Assembly (NCBI GenBank): GCA_947479905.1
Contig: CANKBJ010000009.1
Coordinates: forward strand, 1-46,187
Reading direction: 5' to 3'
DNA: 46,187 bases
Source: Bradyrhizobiaceae bacterium
GTDB lineage: Bacteria > Pseudomonadota > Alphaproteobacteria > Rhizobiales > Xanthobacteraceae
The notes under the pieces were generated by a model. It saw nothing but the letters and a program-made list of their open reading frames with translations, was not told the DNA's origin and did no database searches. The translations under genes and the position numbers were made by a program. Positions 9,375 to 18,201 of the stretch are shown here, piece after piece; position 1 is the first letter of the stretch; each line of letters begins with the position of its first letter.

Positions 9375-9427
9375 ACGGGCCGGCCGGGCCGTCGCGCCGG
9401 TTGTGTCTATTAAAGTATAATATTTTC

Positions 9428-9458
9428 TTGACACTTGTAATGCCTCACGGTGTATCCT
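9428..9458 (+). promoter_or_regulatory. Promoter for the small ORF
   Basis: A perfect TTGACA (9428-9433) is followed by TGTATCCT (9451-9458): TGTATC gives a 17-base spacer and TATCCT a 19-base spacer. A TATAAT also occurs just upstream at 9416-9421. The region is AT-rich compared with its surroundings and the small ORF starts about 75 bases downstream. Confidence 0.5.
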
Positions 9459-9533
9459 CATGGTTGTGCAATCGTCCGGATTGCGCAGCCGTTCGGGGGA
9501 ACGGCGGCGGCAATAGTGTAAGGGGTCAGGAAA

Positions 9534-9728
9534 ATGCGGGAACCGAAGCAGCGGGGCGGCGAATCCGTCGTGAATCATGGCGGTCACGGAATACGGCATG
9601 AAGAGATCGAGGCGGACGTCTTTGAGCTTTGGATCGGCATTTCCCGGCTGATGGAGCGCGTCAGTGGCGCCGATCGCCGGACTGACGCCGGCGACCGCGG
9701 CAGAAAGCGGCCGAACAGGTATCGCTAG
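9534..9728 (+). CDS. Small hypothetical protein (64 residues)
   Basis: The ORF starts with ATG at 9534 after AGGGGTCAGGA, a good ribosome site, and is preceded by a promoter-like TTGACA element. The product is strongly charged, with a possible amphipathic helix EADVFELWIGISRLMERV in the middle and a basic, arginine-rich C-terminus. I recognise no family. The stop is immediately next to the 31-base repeat at 9725, so the C-terminus may have been set by repeat insertion. It could be a real small protein or a leader ORF. Confidence 0.4.
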   Translation: MREPKQRGGESVVNHGGHGIRHEEIEADVFELWIGISRLMERVSGADRRTDAGDRGRKRPNRYR

Positions 9729-9755
9729 TGGTCCGATTCTAACATTCGCATCCCG
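9725..9755. repeat. 31-bp repeat, copy 1 (inverted copy at 36376-36406)
   Basis: These 31 bases, beginning CTAGTGGTCCG and ending GCATCCCG, are the exact reverse complement of 36376-36406. The copy overlaps the end of the small ORF. A perfect 31-mer 26.6 kb apart indicates a dispersed element end. Confidence 0.85.
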
Positions 9756-9835
9756 ATCGATGCGGTTGCTGACGCAAGACGTCATGCCGAAATTCCGGCA
9801 ACATATCGCGCAGCACTGACCGGCGCCGCGGCGTT

Positions 9836-10423
9836 TCAGGTTAAGCCGCTCATGCGCCGCACCCGGATGTAGAGAGCGCCTTCGCCGCCATGGGCGAGGT
9901 GGGCATCCTCGAAACCGATAACGACGTCGCGAAATTCCGGCAGACCGAGCCAGTGTGGCACTTGCCGGCGCAACACACCGATTTCGCCGCCGCGGCCTTT
10001 CCCGGTGATCACCAGCACCAGGCGCGCATCGCGCGCACTGGCGGTACGCAAAAATCGCAGCAGCACCGCATGCGCCTCGTGCTGGGTGAAGCCGTGCAGA
10101 TCGAGCCGGGCGTCGATCGCGTGTCTGCCCTTGGCGACGCGCGACTTCATGCGCCGCGTCAGCGGCTCCATTCTAGGCTCCACCGCCGGCGCGGCGGGTT
10201 TGACAGCGCCCGTCGGCGCGAACGGTTTTTGCACTTTGGCGGGCTTGATGAATTTGGGCGGTTGCTTGGCGGGCGGTTTGGCTGGTTCCGGCGCGGCGTC
10301 CGCCATGTCGCCGGCGACATTTTTCGCTTCGTCACGCAGCGGCTTGATTGACTTGACGACCGTTGTCCACAGCACGCGATCTTCGTAAGTCAGGCCGCGC
10401 CGCTTTTTGCCTTCACGGCTCAT
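9836..10423 (-). CDS. Smr-domain protein
   Basis: The 195-residue protein has a disordered Pro/Lys/Ala-rich N-terminal half and a C-terminal Smr domain (LDLHGFTQHEA, then GKGRGGEIGVLRRQVPHWL and ALYIRVRR). Smr domains are found in MutS2 and in small stand-alone proteins; many are RNA endonucleases acting on collided ribosomes or have DNA-nicking activity. Which applies here is not known. I chose the ATG at 10423 (MSREGKKRRGLT), which matches family starts; a GTG at 10444 is also in frame. It follows mltA closely on the same strand. Confidence 0.9.
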   Translation of the reverse strand: MSREGKKRRGLTYEDRVLWTTVVKSIKPLRDEAKNVAGDMADAAPEPAKPPAKQPPKFIKPAKVQKPFAPTGAVKPAAPAVEPRMEPLTRRMKSRVAKGRHAIDARLDLHGFTQHEAHAVLLRFLRTASARDARLVLVITGKGRGGEIGVLRRQVPHWLGLPEFRDVVIGFEDAHLAHGGEGALYIRVRRMSGLT

Positions 10424-10444
10424 GGTTGGCGGCTCATGCTTCAC

Positions 10445-11677
10445 TCAGTTCGCGGCTGCGACGATGTCCTTCGGCCGCGCCTTCGGCAATGGAACGCCGT
10501 TGCCGCCGGTCTCTCCGCCGGCCGCCAGCGCGCGCGGCATGAACATGACGAACTGGCCGAATTGCTTGATGCGCCCGGCAATGGACGGAATATCGGGGCC
10601 GTGGCCGAAATAAATGTCGGCGCGCGCCGGCCCGCGAATGGCGGAGCCTGTATCCTGCGCCACCACCAGACGCTGAAACGTATCTTCCGGCGCCGCGCCC
10701 TTGAGCGGCAATTTGGCGTCGATCCAGACCGGCGTGCCGTAAACGTGAATCTTCGGGTCGACCGCGATCGAGCGGCCGGGCGTCAGCGCGATGCCTTGCG
10801 CGCCGAGGCATTCGTCATGCGCCTGCAGTTTGGTCTTGGAAAAGAATACGAACGACCGGTTCTTCTCGCGCAGCGCCTTGCCTTCTTCCGGGTTGGCTTC
10901 CATGAAATCGCGGATCTTGTCCATAGACATTTCTTCAGGCGTGAACACGCCGCGATCGATCAGCAGACGGCCGACCGGTGTGTAGGGCTTGCCGTTGCTG
11001 GCGATGTAGTTCAGCCGCAGCAGCTCGCCATCCGCAAGCTTGATGCGGGTCGAACCCTGGATTTGTGCGAAGAACAAATCGACCGGATTCTTGATCCAGC
11101 AGATTTCCAGGCCCTTGCCGGCGAGCGCGCCTTTCTCGATATCGACGCGATCGTACTGGACGAAATGCCGGCTTTTCTTGCCGGCGACATGGGCCGGCAC
11201 GCCGTAAACCGGCACCGGATATTCGGCGGTTTTGACGCGCGACCCGAGCACTTCGGGCTCGTAGTATCCGGTGTAGAAACCGTCAGCGCCGGTGTAATAG
11301 CCGTAAGTGCGTTCCGCTGGCTTGATGCGCACCGGCTTGAAATTGTCCTCGAAGAATTTTCGCGCGGTCAGCGTATCGACCGGTCCGCCGGCGGCAAGCG
11401 CGGTCGCCCTTTCGCAGACGCTGAACAGGCCGTCGTACACCGGCCGCGCCTTGCGCATCGCCTTGGTGCCATTAAGGATCGCACGGCAGCTCTTCATATA
11501 GGCCGCAAAGGCGACCGACTGATCGTCGTCGCGCCAGCCGCTGAGCGTCTCGAACGCCAAGGGAATGATTTCGGCGTCGCGCATTTTCATCGGCTGCGCC
11601 ATCGCGGATGTCGCCGCCGCGGTCAGGCAGAGCGAAAAACCAAACGCGACCAGACGGCGAAATCGGCGTGGCGACAT
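10445..11677 (-). CDS. mltA: Membrane-bound lytic murein transglycosylase A
   Basis: The 410-residue periplasmic enzyme cleaves peptidoglycan glycan strands to 1,6-anhydro-muropeptides. A signal peptide is visible (LVAFGFSLCLTAAATSAMA then QP), with no lipobox cysteine at the cleavage site. The MltA beta-barrel region holds FYTGYYEPEVLGS, and the C-terminal 3D domain has VVAQDTGSAIRGPARADIYFG with the family aspartates. The start at 11677 gives the signal peptide and lies 4 bases after the Tim44-like gene stop, so the two are cotranscribed. Confidence 0.95.
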   Translation of the reverse strand: MSPRRFRRLVAFGFSLCLTAAATSAMAQPMKMRDAEIIPLAFETLSGWRDDDQSVAFAAYMKSCRAILNGTKAMRKARPVYDGLFSVCERATALAAGGPVDTLTARKFFEDNFKPVRIKPAERTYGYYTGADGFYTGYYEPEVLGSRVKTAEYPVPVYGVPAHVAGKKSRHFVQYDRVDIEKGALAGKGLEICWIKNPVDLFFAQIQGSTRIKLADGELLRLNYIASNGKPYTPVGRLLIDRGVFTPEEMSMDKIRDFMEANPEEGKALREKNRSFVFFSKTKLQAHDECLGAQGIALTPGRSIAVDPKIHVYGTPVWIDAKLPLKGAAPEDTFQRLVVAQDTGSAIRGPARADIYFGHGPDIPSIAGRIKQFGQFVMFMPRALAAGGETGGNGVPLPKARPKDIVAAAN

Positions 11678-11681
11678 CGGC

Positions 11682-12404
11682 TCATTGCCCAGCTTCGGTG
11701 GCGACCAGTTTCCAGTTCGGATCCCGCGACGACAGATCGCGCGCGAAGGTCCAGACATCGGTAACGTCGGTGACCTTGTCGGCGCTGCCATCGATGACTT
11801 CGCCGGCCTTGTCGCGCGTCACCGACACCAGCTTCGACTGAAACCGCACGGTGAGCTGGGCGCTGCGGCCGCGCAGTTCGGCGGCGGTGATGGTGGCGTT
11901 GTCGATCGAGACGAAACGGCTCTCGACCACGTCGCCGCGCTTCTCGCGCTCGACGATGGCCGCTTCGAAGCCGTCATAGACTTCGCGCGATAGGAGATTT
12001 TTCAGCGTCCGGCGGTCGCCTTCGGCAAAAGCGTTGACGATCATTTCATAGGCGGCGCGCGCGCCGGTGACAAAATGCTTGGCGTCGAACTCGCGATCGG
12101 CGCCGGCCACCGCATCGAGTCCCACAGCGAGCGGCGAACCGGCATCGGCCACGCCCTTCCAGCGCTCCACCGGAGCGGCGGCCTCGACCGGCTCCCCGGC
12201 TTTTGTCACCGAGGCTTCGGCCACGCGGTTCGGCAGGGAAACGACATTTTCGCCCGGTGGCCGCGCCGGCTCCCGCGCCGCGTAGGGATCATAGGGCGGG
12301 CGTTCGCGTCCGGTGCGTTGGCCGAGCACGCTGCGCAAGCGCAGGAAAATGAACACTGCGAGCGCCAGGAAAATGATGGTGTAGATGTCGAACACGTCTT
12401 GCAT
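11682..12404 (-). CDS. Tim44/TimA family inner-membrane protein
   Basis: The 240-residue protein has one N-terminal membrane anchor (DIYTIIFLALAVFIFLRLRSVLG, about 6-28), a Pro-rich linker, and a C-terminal Tim44-like domain (FVTGARAAYEMIVNAFAEGDRRTLKNLLS, then SFVSIDNATI-like and DVTDVWTFARDLSS). Bacterial relatives are thought to be the ancestors of mitochondrial Tim44, and are located at the inner membrane. It is coupled to mltA and divergent from fxsA, the usual alphaproteobacterial arrangement next to secB. Confidence 0.92.
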   Translation of the reverse strand: MQDVFDIYTIIFLALAVFIFLRLRSVLGQRTGRERPPYDPYAAREPARPPGENVVSLPNRVAEASVTKAGEPVEAAAPVERWKGVADAGSPLAVGLDAVAGADREFDAKHFVTGARAAYEMIVNAFAEGDRRTLKNLLSREVYDGFEAAIVEREKRGDVVESRFVSIDNATITAAELRGRSAQLTVRFQSKLVSVTRDKAGEVIDGSADKVTDVTDVWTFARDLSSRDPNWKLVATEAGQ

Positions 12405-12645
12405 TCTTTCGTCTACCGTTCCGGCAGATCGGCGTCCGGAGCGCGGTCGGAAAATTATCGAAGTTGCCCGTTAGATCGCCTCGTGGCCGCGCCCACCTCT
12501 ATTATCGACTTTCTTGTATCTAAGCTGACAAACTCGGCGATCCAGTGGCTTTGCGACGTTTTGTCCGCTCAATTTGCCTTATCGGCGAATCTTAAACGAT
12601 TGGGGCGGCAACGCCAACAAGACCGGACGTATCAGAGAAATAACG

Positions 12646-13119
12646 ATGAATGTGGCAAAATGGCTGTTGCTCGGGCTGTTGGCGGTGCCGCTGACGGAAG
12701 TCGCGGTGTTTATCGCGGTCGCCGCTGCCTATGGCTTTTTCCTGGCCCTTGGCCTGCAGGTGTTGGCGACGCTCGGCGGCATCATGCTCCTGCGCCATGC
12801 CGGCGGTAACCACATTGCCCGCGTGCGGGTGGCCATGAACGAGGGCGTCAACCGGGGCAGCTTTTCCGCTTTGCAGGCTGACGGCACCGGCGGGCTGATC
12901 CTCCTGGCAGGAATTCTTCTGGTTATTCCGGGGTTTATAACCGATATCGTCGGTCTTTTCCTGCTGCTGGTGCCGTTGTGGCGAGCGCTCAACCGCAAGC
13001 TCGGCCGGGCTGCCCCGCCGGCCCGGACCGACGGGGTCGTCGATCTCGAGCCCGAGCAATGGCACAGGGTCGACGACCCGGCTTTACCCGGCCGGCGGCC
13101 GGACGAAGGTCAGCGCTGA
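12646..13119 (+). CDS. fxsA: FxsA family membrane protein
   Basis: The 157-residue inner-membrane protein has the FxsA pattern: N-terminal helix (WLLLGLLAVPLTEVAVFIAVA), a second and third helix, the conserved GFITDIVGLFLLLVP segment near 103-117 and a soluble basic tail. In E. coli FxsA overproduction relieves F-plasmid exclusion of phage T7; its normal role is not known. The ATG at 12646 gives the conserved N-terminus; the frame extends upstream to 12574 without an equally good start. It is divergent from the Tim44-like gene and precedes secB. Confidence 0.9.
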   Translation: MNVAKWLLLGLLAVPLTEVAVFIAVAAAYGFFLALGLQVLATLGGIMLLRHAGGNHIARVRVAMNEGVNRGSFSALQADGTGGLILLAGILLVIPGFITDIVGLFLLLVPLWRALNRKLGRAAPPARTDGVVDLEPEQWHRVDDPALPGRRPDEGQR

Positions 13120-13251
13120 CGCCTGGCGCGGCGCCCTTTACCAAAGGCACAGGGAGACGGGTTCCGGCTGCCCTCTTTGGCTCCGCGTCCTTGTCCGTAT
13201 CCGGACCCTATGTTAGCCAACCGCCGCTTAACCTGCGGCGAGCGGTGCCTC

Positions 13252-13353
13252 GAGCCTTTCCGGCTTTGATGGAATCAAAGCCGGGGCTCTCGTCTTTCGT
13301 TTTGTCGCGTTTTCTTCACGCGAACCGGTGCCCACTTCGCTCGAAAACGCTCT
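13252..13353. repeat. Dispersed intergenic repeat, copy 1 (copy 2 at 35768-35908)
   Basis: Copy 1 starts GAGCCTTTCCGGC and ends CTCGAAAACGCTCT, containing hairpins such as GGCTTTGAT/ATCAAAGCC and GCGTTTTCTTCACGCG. Most of it is repeated at 35768-35908. The GAGCGTTTTCGAGCGAAGTGG motif (other strand) is, from memory, very common between genes in Bradyrhizobiaceae. The secB ribosome site AAGGAG directly adjoins its end. Confidence 0.8.
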
Positions 13354-13364
13354 AAGGAGAAGTC

Positions 13365-13853
13365 ATGACGACCACGAATGGCGGCCAGGGTCAGGAACCG
13401 AGCCCGGATCAGTTGCCGCAGCTCAATGTGGTGGGCCAGTACATCAAGGACTTTTCGTTTGAAAATCCGAACGCGCCGAAGTCGCTGGCCGGCGGCCAGG
13501 AAGCCCCGCAGATCAACATCCAGATCAACGTCAATGCCACGCCGCTGTCGGATACCGACATCGAAGTCGTGCTGATGGTCGCCGGCAAGGCGGAAGTCGC
13601 CGGCAGCCTGATGTTCAATTTCGAGCTGGCCTTCGGCGGTGTGTTCCGCATCCGCAACGTGCCGCAGGAAAGCCTGAACGCAGTCGTGCTGATCGAGTGC
13701 CCACGCCTCTTGTTCCCGTTCGCCCGCGAGATCATCGCCACCACCGTGCGCAATGGCGGCTTCCCGCCGCTACTGCTCGACCCGGTCGATTTTGTCGCGC
13801 TTTACCGGCAGAAAATGGCGCAGATGGCGCCGGTCGACGCGCCGGCGCAGTAG
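13365..13853 (+). CDS. secB: Protein-export chaperone SecB
   Basis: SecB is a cytoplasmic tetrameric chaperone that keeps precursors unfolded and hands them to SecA. The 162-residue protein shows the family core: [16 protein letters not shown] (about 23-38), [59 protein letters not shown]. The C-terminal SecA-contact tail is short. AAGGAG lies 6 bases upstream of the ATG. It is convergent with dnaQ with no bases between the two stops. Confidence 0.98.
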   Translation: MTTTNGGQGQEPSPDQLPQLNVVGQYIKDFSFENPNAPKSLAGGQEAPQINIQINVNATPLSDTDIEVVLMVAGKAEVAGSLMFNFELAFGGVFRIRNVPQESLNAVVLIECPRLLFPFAREIIATTVRNGGFPPLLLDPVDFVALYRQKMAQMAPVDAPAQ

Positions 13854-14546
13854 CTACAAATAATTCCGCCAGATGGCGTTGTCGCCGAGTGTCGCAACGA
13901 ACTGCGCATGCGCGGCACGCTCGGCATCGGTGAGCGGCGACGTCAATGGCGCCGGCCGCGCCCGCACCGCCGCCACGCCATCGACTCCAATGCTGCGCGC
14001 GCCCGTGCTTTCGGCGAGACCCAGTTGCGCCTGCCGGCCGCCAATCAGCTCCAGATAGACCTCGGCGAGGATCTCGGCATCGAGCAAGGCGCCATGCTTG
14101 GTGCGCCGCGAATTGTCGATGCCGTATTTGCCGCATAGCGCATCGAGATTGTACGGCCCGGCCGAATGCTTGCGGCGGGCCAGCGCCAGCGTATCGATCA
14201 GCCGGTCGCGCGAAATCAGCGCCCGATTGTGCCGCTTGAGTTCGGCGCACAGAAAGCCGTGATCGAAGCTGGCGTTGTGAATGACCAGAGGCGCGTCGTC
14301 GCCGATGAAAGCGAGAAAGTCATCGACCACGTCGGCAAAGCGCTTGTGCGTTTTCAGGAACTCGATCGACAGGCCGTGAATGGCGAAGGCTTCCGCCGGC
14401 ATGTCGCGGTCGGGATTGAGATAGGCGTGAAACGTCGCCCCGGTCGGAATCCGGTTCAAAAGTTCGATGCAGCCGATCTCGACCAGACGATCGCCTTTGT
14501 TGGGATCAAGGCCGGTGGTTTCGGTGTCGAGAACGATTTCGCGCAT
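13854..14546 (-). CDS. dnaQ: DNA polymerase III epsilon subunit (proofreading exonuclease)
   Basis: The 230-residue DEDDh 3'-5' exonuclease proofreads for the replicative polymerase. All five active-site residues are visible: D7 and E9 (LDTETTG), D95 (NASFDHGF), H151 and D156 (HGALLDAEI). The C-terminal segment after about residue 175 would bind the polymerase alpha subunit. It sits just downstream of coaE on the same strand, the usual alphaproteobacterial order beside the origin. Confidence 0.98.
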   Translation of the reverse strand: MREIVLDTETTGLDPNKGDRLVEIGCIELLNRIPTGATFHAYLNPDRDMPAEAFAIHGLSIEFLKTHKRFADVVDDFLAFIGDDAPLVIHNASFDHGFLCAELKRHNRALISRDRLIDTLALARRKHSAGPYNLDALCGKYGIDNSRRTKHGALLDAEILAEVYLELIGGRQAQLGLAESTGARSIGVDGVAAVRARPAPLTSPLTDAERAAHAQFVATLGDNAIWRNYL

Positions 14547-14572
14547 GTCAGTTGAGCTTTTTGAAGGGCGAC

Positions 14573-15172
14573 TCAGTGCCGCCGTTTCTGCATTGTAACG
14601 ACAGCCTTGAGTATTTCACGCACCTGGGCGCGGGCGAAATCGAATCCTTGCGACGTATCCACCACGAAATCGGCGCGGGCGCGCTTTTCCGCATCCGACA
14701 TCTGCTTGGCCAGAATAGCCGAAAACTTGTCCTCGCTCATGCCGGGCCGCTCAAAGGCGCGGGTCCGCTGCACATCTGCGGGCGCGGATACCACGACCAC
14801 CGCGTCGCAGCGTTTGTCGCCGCCGGTCTCAAACAGCAACGGAACATCGAGAACCGCGACTTTCGCGCCACTGCGCTCGGCCTCGGCGACAAAGCGTTCG
14901 CGCGCCTTGGTCACCAAAGGATGCACGATCTGCTCCAGCCGCGCGATCGCGTCCTTGTCGCCGAGCACACGCTCGCCGAGTTTGCCGCGATCGACCTTGC
15001 CGCCGCTGGTGGTGCCGGGAAACGCCGCCTCGATCAAAGGCGTCGCCTCGCCGTCGTAAAGCCGATGCACCACCGCGTCGGCGTCATGCACCGGCACGCC
15101 CTCGTCGGCGAACATCGCCGCCGTGGCGGTTTTACCCATGCCAATCGAGCCGGTCAGACCGAGGATGAACAT
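14573..15172 (-). CDS. coaE: Dephospho-CoA kinase
   Basis: CoaE adds the 3'-phosphate to dephospho-CoA, the last step of CoA synthesis. The 199-residue protein has the P-loop GSIGMGKT (8-15), the [10 protein letters not shown] segment (about 33-42), [11 protein letters not shown] and the RxxxR-type lid. It lies 18 bases after maf and 26 bases before dnaQ. In many relatives aroE sits between maf and coaE; here it is absent. Confidence 0.97.
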   Translation of the reverse strand: MFILGLTGSIGMGKTATAAMFADEGVPVHDADAVVHRLYDGEATPLIEAAFPGTTSGGKVDRGKLGERVLGDKDAIARLEQIVHPLVTKARERFVAEAERSGAKVAVLDVPLLFETGGDKRCDAVVVVSAPADVQRTRAFERPGMSEDKFSAILAKQMSDAEKRARADFVVDTSQGFDFARAQVREILKAVVTMQKRRH

Positions 15173-15190
15173 GTTTCTTTCGCGTCTGGT

Positions 15191-15799
15191 TTAGCCATCG
15201 ACAAATCCCCTGTTGCGCAAGTAAGCTAGAAGCGGCAGCAGCGGCAGGCCGAGAATGGTGAAGTAGTCGCCCTCGACCCGCTCGAAAAGATGGATGCCGA
15301 TACCTTCGAGCTGATAGCCGCCGACGCTGCCGAGCGCGACATCGCCGGCCATGTCGAGATAATCGTCGAGAAAGCGGTCGGAGAAATCGCGCATGGTCAG
15401 CCGCGCGGTATCGACCAGTTCAAACAGAACCTTGCCGTCCTGGACCAGCGCCAAGGCGGAATGCAGCGCGTGCGTCTGACCGCGCAGCGCCCGCAGTTGC
15501 TGCGCCGCCTCGGTGCGGTTGGCCGGCTTGTTGAAACGCTTGTCACCCAGCGCCAAGGTCTGATCGGCGCCGAGTACGAGATGGCCGGTCTGCGTCGCCG
15601 CCACCGCGTCGGCCTTGGCGCGCGCCAGCAGCGCCGCTGCCGCGGCGGCATCAAGGCCGCCGGCTTTCGCCTCGGTGGCGCGCTCGTCGATCTGCGCCGG
15701 CCTGATGCCGAAGCGCAGACCCGCCGCCGCCAGAATTTTGCCGCGGATATCGCTTCTCGACGCGAGCACCAAAGGTTGCGAGGCAATCCACAACGGCAT
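15191..15799 (-). CDS. maf: Maf-family nucleotide pyrophosphatase
   Basis: Maf proteins hydrolyse non-canonical or canonical nucleoside triphosphates (dTTP, UTP or modified pyrimidines depending on subfamily) to the monophosphate. The start MPLWIASQPLVLASRSDIR at 15799 gives the conserved LASRS loop (12-16); other family motifs are GADQTLAL and GSVGGYQLEGIG. The subfamily, and so the preferred nucleotide, cannot be told by eye. The upstream extension of the frame to 15925 overlaps ppsR and is rejected. Confidence 0.93.
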   Translation of the reverse strand: MPLWIASQPLVLASRSDIRGKILAAAGLRFGIRPAQIDERATEAKAGGLDAAAAAALLARAKADAVAATQTGHLVLGADQTLALGDKRFNKPANRTEAAQQLRALRGQTHALHSALALVQDGKVLFELVDTARLTMRDFSDRFLDDYLDMAGDVALGSVGGYQLEGIGIHLFERVEGDYFTILGLPLLPLLAYLRNRGFVDG

Positions 15800-15825
15800 G
15801 ACGATCCTTAGAGCTCGACGATAGT

Positions 15826-16662
15826 CTAGCTGGAGATGGGCCGGCGCCGGCGCTCGCCCAACAGCTTCATCACCGCCGCGGCGGTTTCCTCGATCGAACG
15901 CCGGGTGACATCGATCAGCGGCCAATTATGCTTATTGCAAAGCCGGCGCGAATAGGCGACTTCCTCGGCAACCGCGGTCTTGTCGATATATTGATCGTCG
16001 TCGCGATGCGCATTCAGACCAAGCAGCCTGTTCTCGCGAATCTGCACGATGCGCTCGGGGCTCGCGTAAAGCCCGATGACCAGCGGCCGCGTCAATCGTT
16101 CCACTTCCGGCGCCAGCGGCACGCCCGGCACCAGCGGCACATTGCCGGTCTTGACGCCGCGGTTGGCGAGATAGATCGAGGTCGGCGTCTTCGAGGTGCG
16201 CGACACGCCGATCAGGACGACGTCGGCATCTTCCAGCCCGGCGACATGCTGGCCGTCATCATGCATCATGCTGAAATTGAGCGCATCGATGCGGTGAAAA
16301 TATTCGGCGTTGAGAACATGCTGGGCGCCGGCGCGCAGTGTGGTCTCGGCGCCGAGATAGGACTGGAACAGGCGCAGGATCGGGCCAAGCACCGACATGC
16401 AGGGCAGACCAAGTTCCCGGCATTTATCTTCCAGCGACTGGATCAGGTCTTCTTCCAGCAGCGTATAGAGAACCAGGCCCGGCGCGTCGGTGATTTCGGC
16501 CAGCGCGTGGTCGAGCTGTTTTTTCGAGCGCACCATCGGGTACAGGTGCTCGACCGGCGAAACATTGGCATATTGCGCGGCGGCGGCGCGCGCCACGGTA
16601 ATCAGTGTTTCACCGGTGGCATCGGAGACCAGATGCAGATGGAAGTAGCCGGTGTTGGACAT
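15826..16662 (-). CDS. ppsR: PPDK regulatory protein (bifunctional kinase/pyrophosphorylase, DUF299)
   Basis: The 278-residue DUF299 protein has the P-loop [11 protein letters not shown] (152-162), the N-terminal [13 protein letters not shown] segment and the MMHDDG substrate motif. Members regulate pyruvate phosphate dikinase or PEP synthase by ADP-dependent phosphorylation and phosphate-dependent dephosphorylation of a threonine; in Alphaproteobacteria the target is normally PPDK. It starts at the edge of the putative replication origin and reads away from it. Confidence 0.95.
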   Translation of the reverse strand: MSNTGYFHLHLVSDATGETLITVARAAAAQYANVSPVEHLYPMVRSKKQLDHALAEITDAPGLVLYTLLEEDLIQSLEDKCRELGLPCMSVLGPILRLFQSYLGAETTLRAGAQHVLNAEYFHRIDALNFSMMHDDGQHVAGLEDADVVLIGVSRTSKTPTSIYLANRGVKTGNVPLVPGVPLAPEVERLTRPLVIGLYASPERIVQIRENRLLGLNAHRDDDQYIDKTAVAEEVAYSRRLCNKHNWPLIDVTRRSIEETAAAVMKLLGERRRRPISS

Positions 16663-17014
16663 CTGTATAGCGGCCGCGAGTTGTGTGGATAGCTGGGGAC
16701 GAACCGGGCTCGATTGCAGCCATGTAAGCGGGCGCGGCCGGGCAGGTCAATTTTTGTCCACATGGCTGGCGCTGGGGCGACATCCCGGAAGCCAGTAACG
16801 ACACTGGGGCATATTGTGGAAAGCGGGTTGGGGACGGAACGGGAAAAACCGCCAGAACCCAATAAAAAGGCCGGTTGCGCTGTGGACGGCTGGAGAGTGG
16901 AAATGACGGGCTTCTGGATAGATCAATGACAAGCGGTGGACAGAATGGTGATGCTAAGTCATGAGTCCAATCGACAGCCTAATAAACACTACAAAAAGAA
17001 CTTAAAGAGTCTTT
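16663..17014. other. oriC: Putative chromosomal replication origin (oriC) between ppsR and hemE
   Basis: The 352-base gene-free region carries several near-consensus DnaA boxes (consensus TTATCCACA): CTATCCACA on the minus strand (16684-16692), TTGTCCACA (16754-16762), minus-strand matches TGTGGAAAG (16815-16823), TGTGGACGG (16881-16889) and TCTGGATAG (16913-16921). AT-rich DNA lies at the hemE end (16981-17014), and GAGTC methylation sites of the GANTC type occur near 16963 and 17006. The origin is known to lie beside hemE in Caulobacter and Rickettsia, and parS/parAB are 12-16 kb away. No strand-composition test was possible. Confidence 0.7.
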
Positions 17015-18064
17015 ATGGAAGAAGCCCTTCAAAACACCGGCATGGGGATAAAGCCACTTATTCGCGTGCTGCAAGGTCAGCGCGAAGAGATTCCGCCGGT
17101 CTGGATGATGCGACAGGCGGGACGCTATTTGCCGGAATACCGCCAGGTTCGCGAGAAGGCTGGCGGATTTCTCGATCTTTGCTTCAATCCGGAACTGGCT
17201 GCCGAGGTAACGCTGCAACCTGTCCGACGGTTCGGCTTTGATGCGGCGATTTTGTTTTCCGATATTCTGATCCTGCCATTGGCGCTCGGCCGCAAGGTGG
17301 AATTTCTCGCCGGCGAAGGTCCAAAGCTCGAGCCGATGAGGGACGGCGAAGCGCTCAAGGGCATGCATGATCGCGCCGATGCGAATATTCTGGCGCCGAT
17401 CTATGAGACGGTGCGCCGGGTTAAATCGGCGCTCGACGACAAGACAACGCTGATCGGCTTTTGCGGTGCTCCCTGGACAGTCGCAACTTATATGGTTGCT
17501 GGCGAAGCCACTCCGGATCAGGCGCCGGCGCGGCTGTTTGCCTATCGCGATCCGGAGAATTTCTCGCGGTTGATCGAGCGGCTGGTGCGCGGATCGATCG
17601 ATTATCTGGTTGGTCAGTTGAAGGCTGGCGCGGAAGTCGTGCAGATTTTCGATACCTGGGCAGGGGTGTTGCCGCCGGAAGAATTCGATCGCTGGTGCAT
17701 TCAGCCGACACAGAAGATTGTCGAAGGCGTGCGGGCGCAGATGCCAGGCACCAAGATCATCGGCTTTCCGCGCGGCGCCGGCGCCATGGCGCTGCCTTAC
17801 GCTGAACTCACCGGCGTTGATGGGCTAGGGCTTGACTGGATGTTCCCGCGCAGTCTGGCGCGCGATATTTTGCAGCCGCATGTCGCGGTGCAGGGCAATG
17901 TCGATCCGCTGGCCTTGCTGGCCGGCGGCGCGGCCCTCGACCGCGAAGTCGACGACGTCATGACCCTGGCCGACGGCCCGCTGATCTTCAACCTCGGCCA
18001 CGGCATTCTGCCCGCAACGCCGATCGAGCATGTGGAGCGGATGTTGAAGCGGGTACGGGGATAA
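17015..18064 (+). CDS. hemE: Uroporphyrinogen decarboxylase
   Basis: The 349-residue TIM-barrel enzyme removes four carboxyl groups from uroporphyrinogen III to give coproporphyrinogen III. Key residues are R33 and R37 in [13 protein letters not shown], the catalytic Asp in FSDILILP (about 83), [10 protein letters not shown], and the C-terminal FNLGHGILP with its conserved His. An AAAGAG ribosome site precedes the ATG. The gene follows the putative origin and precedes hemJ, another haem gene, on the same strand. Confidence 0.98.
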   Translation: MEEALQNTGMGIKPLIRVLQGQREEIPPVWMMRQAGRYLPEYRQVREKAGGFLDLCFNPELAAEVTLQPVRRFGFDAAILFSDILILPLALGRKVEFLAGEGPKLEPMRDGEALKGMHDRADANILAPIYETVRRVKSALDDKTTLIGFCGAPWTVATYMVAGEATPDQAPARLFAYRDPENFSRLIERLVRGSIDYLVGQLKAGAEVVQIFDTWAGVLPPEEFDRWCIQPTQKIVEGVRAQMPGTKIIGFPRGAGAMALPYAELTGVDGLGLDWMFPRSLARDILQPHVAVQGNVDPLALLAGGAALDREVDDVMTLADGPLIFNLGHGILPATPIEHVERMLKRVRG

Positions 18065-18098
18065 TTTTATTTGCGCGCGCTTTGATCCTTAGCCATGG

Positions 18099-18177
18099 TT
18101 CGAGACGCGCAGCTTCGCTGCGCTCTTCACCATGAGGACCTCATCCTGAGGAGCGGTCCGAAGGACCGCGTCTCGAA
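18099..18177. repeat. Palindromic repeat between hemE and hemJ
   Basis: TTCGAGACGCG (18099-18109) and CGCGTCTCGAA (18167-18177) are perfect 11-base inverted arms around 57 bases with inner hairpins (GCGCAGCTTCGCTGCGC; GCGGTCCGAAGGACCGC). The TTCGAGACGCG...CATCCTGAGGAG type is a widely dispersed rhizobial intergenic element. It lies in the likely hemE-hemJ transcript. Confidence 0.8.
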
Positions 18178-18201
18178 GGATGGCGGCGAGGCAGGCGACC
18201 G

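Larger units (their letters stand above)
9375..9835. other. 461-base stretch around a small ORF, accessory junction
   Basis: Between the HTH fusion gene and the Smr gene this stretch holds a strong promoter-like sequence (9416-9458), one small ORF (9534-9728) with a good ribosome site, and a 31-base repeat (9725-9755). The remaining 80 bases before the Smr stop show nothing recognisable. Confidence 0.5.
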
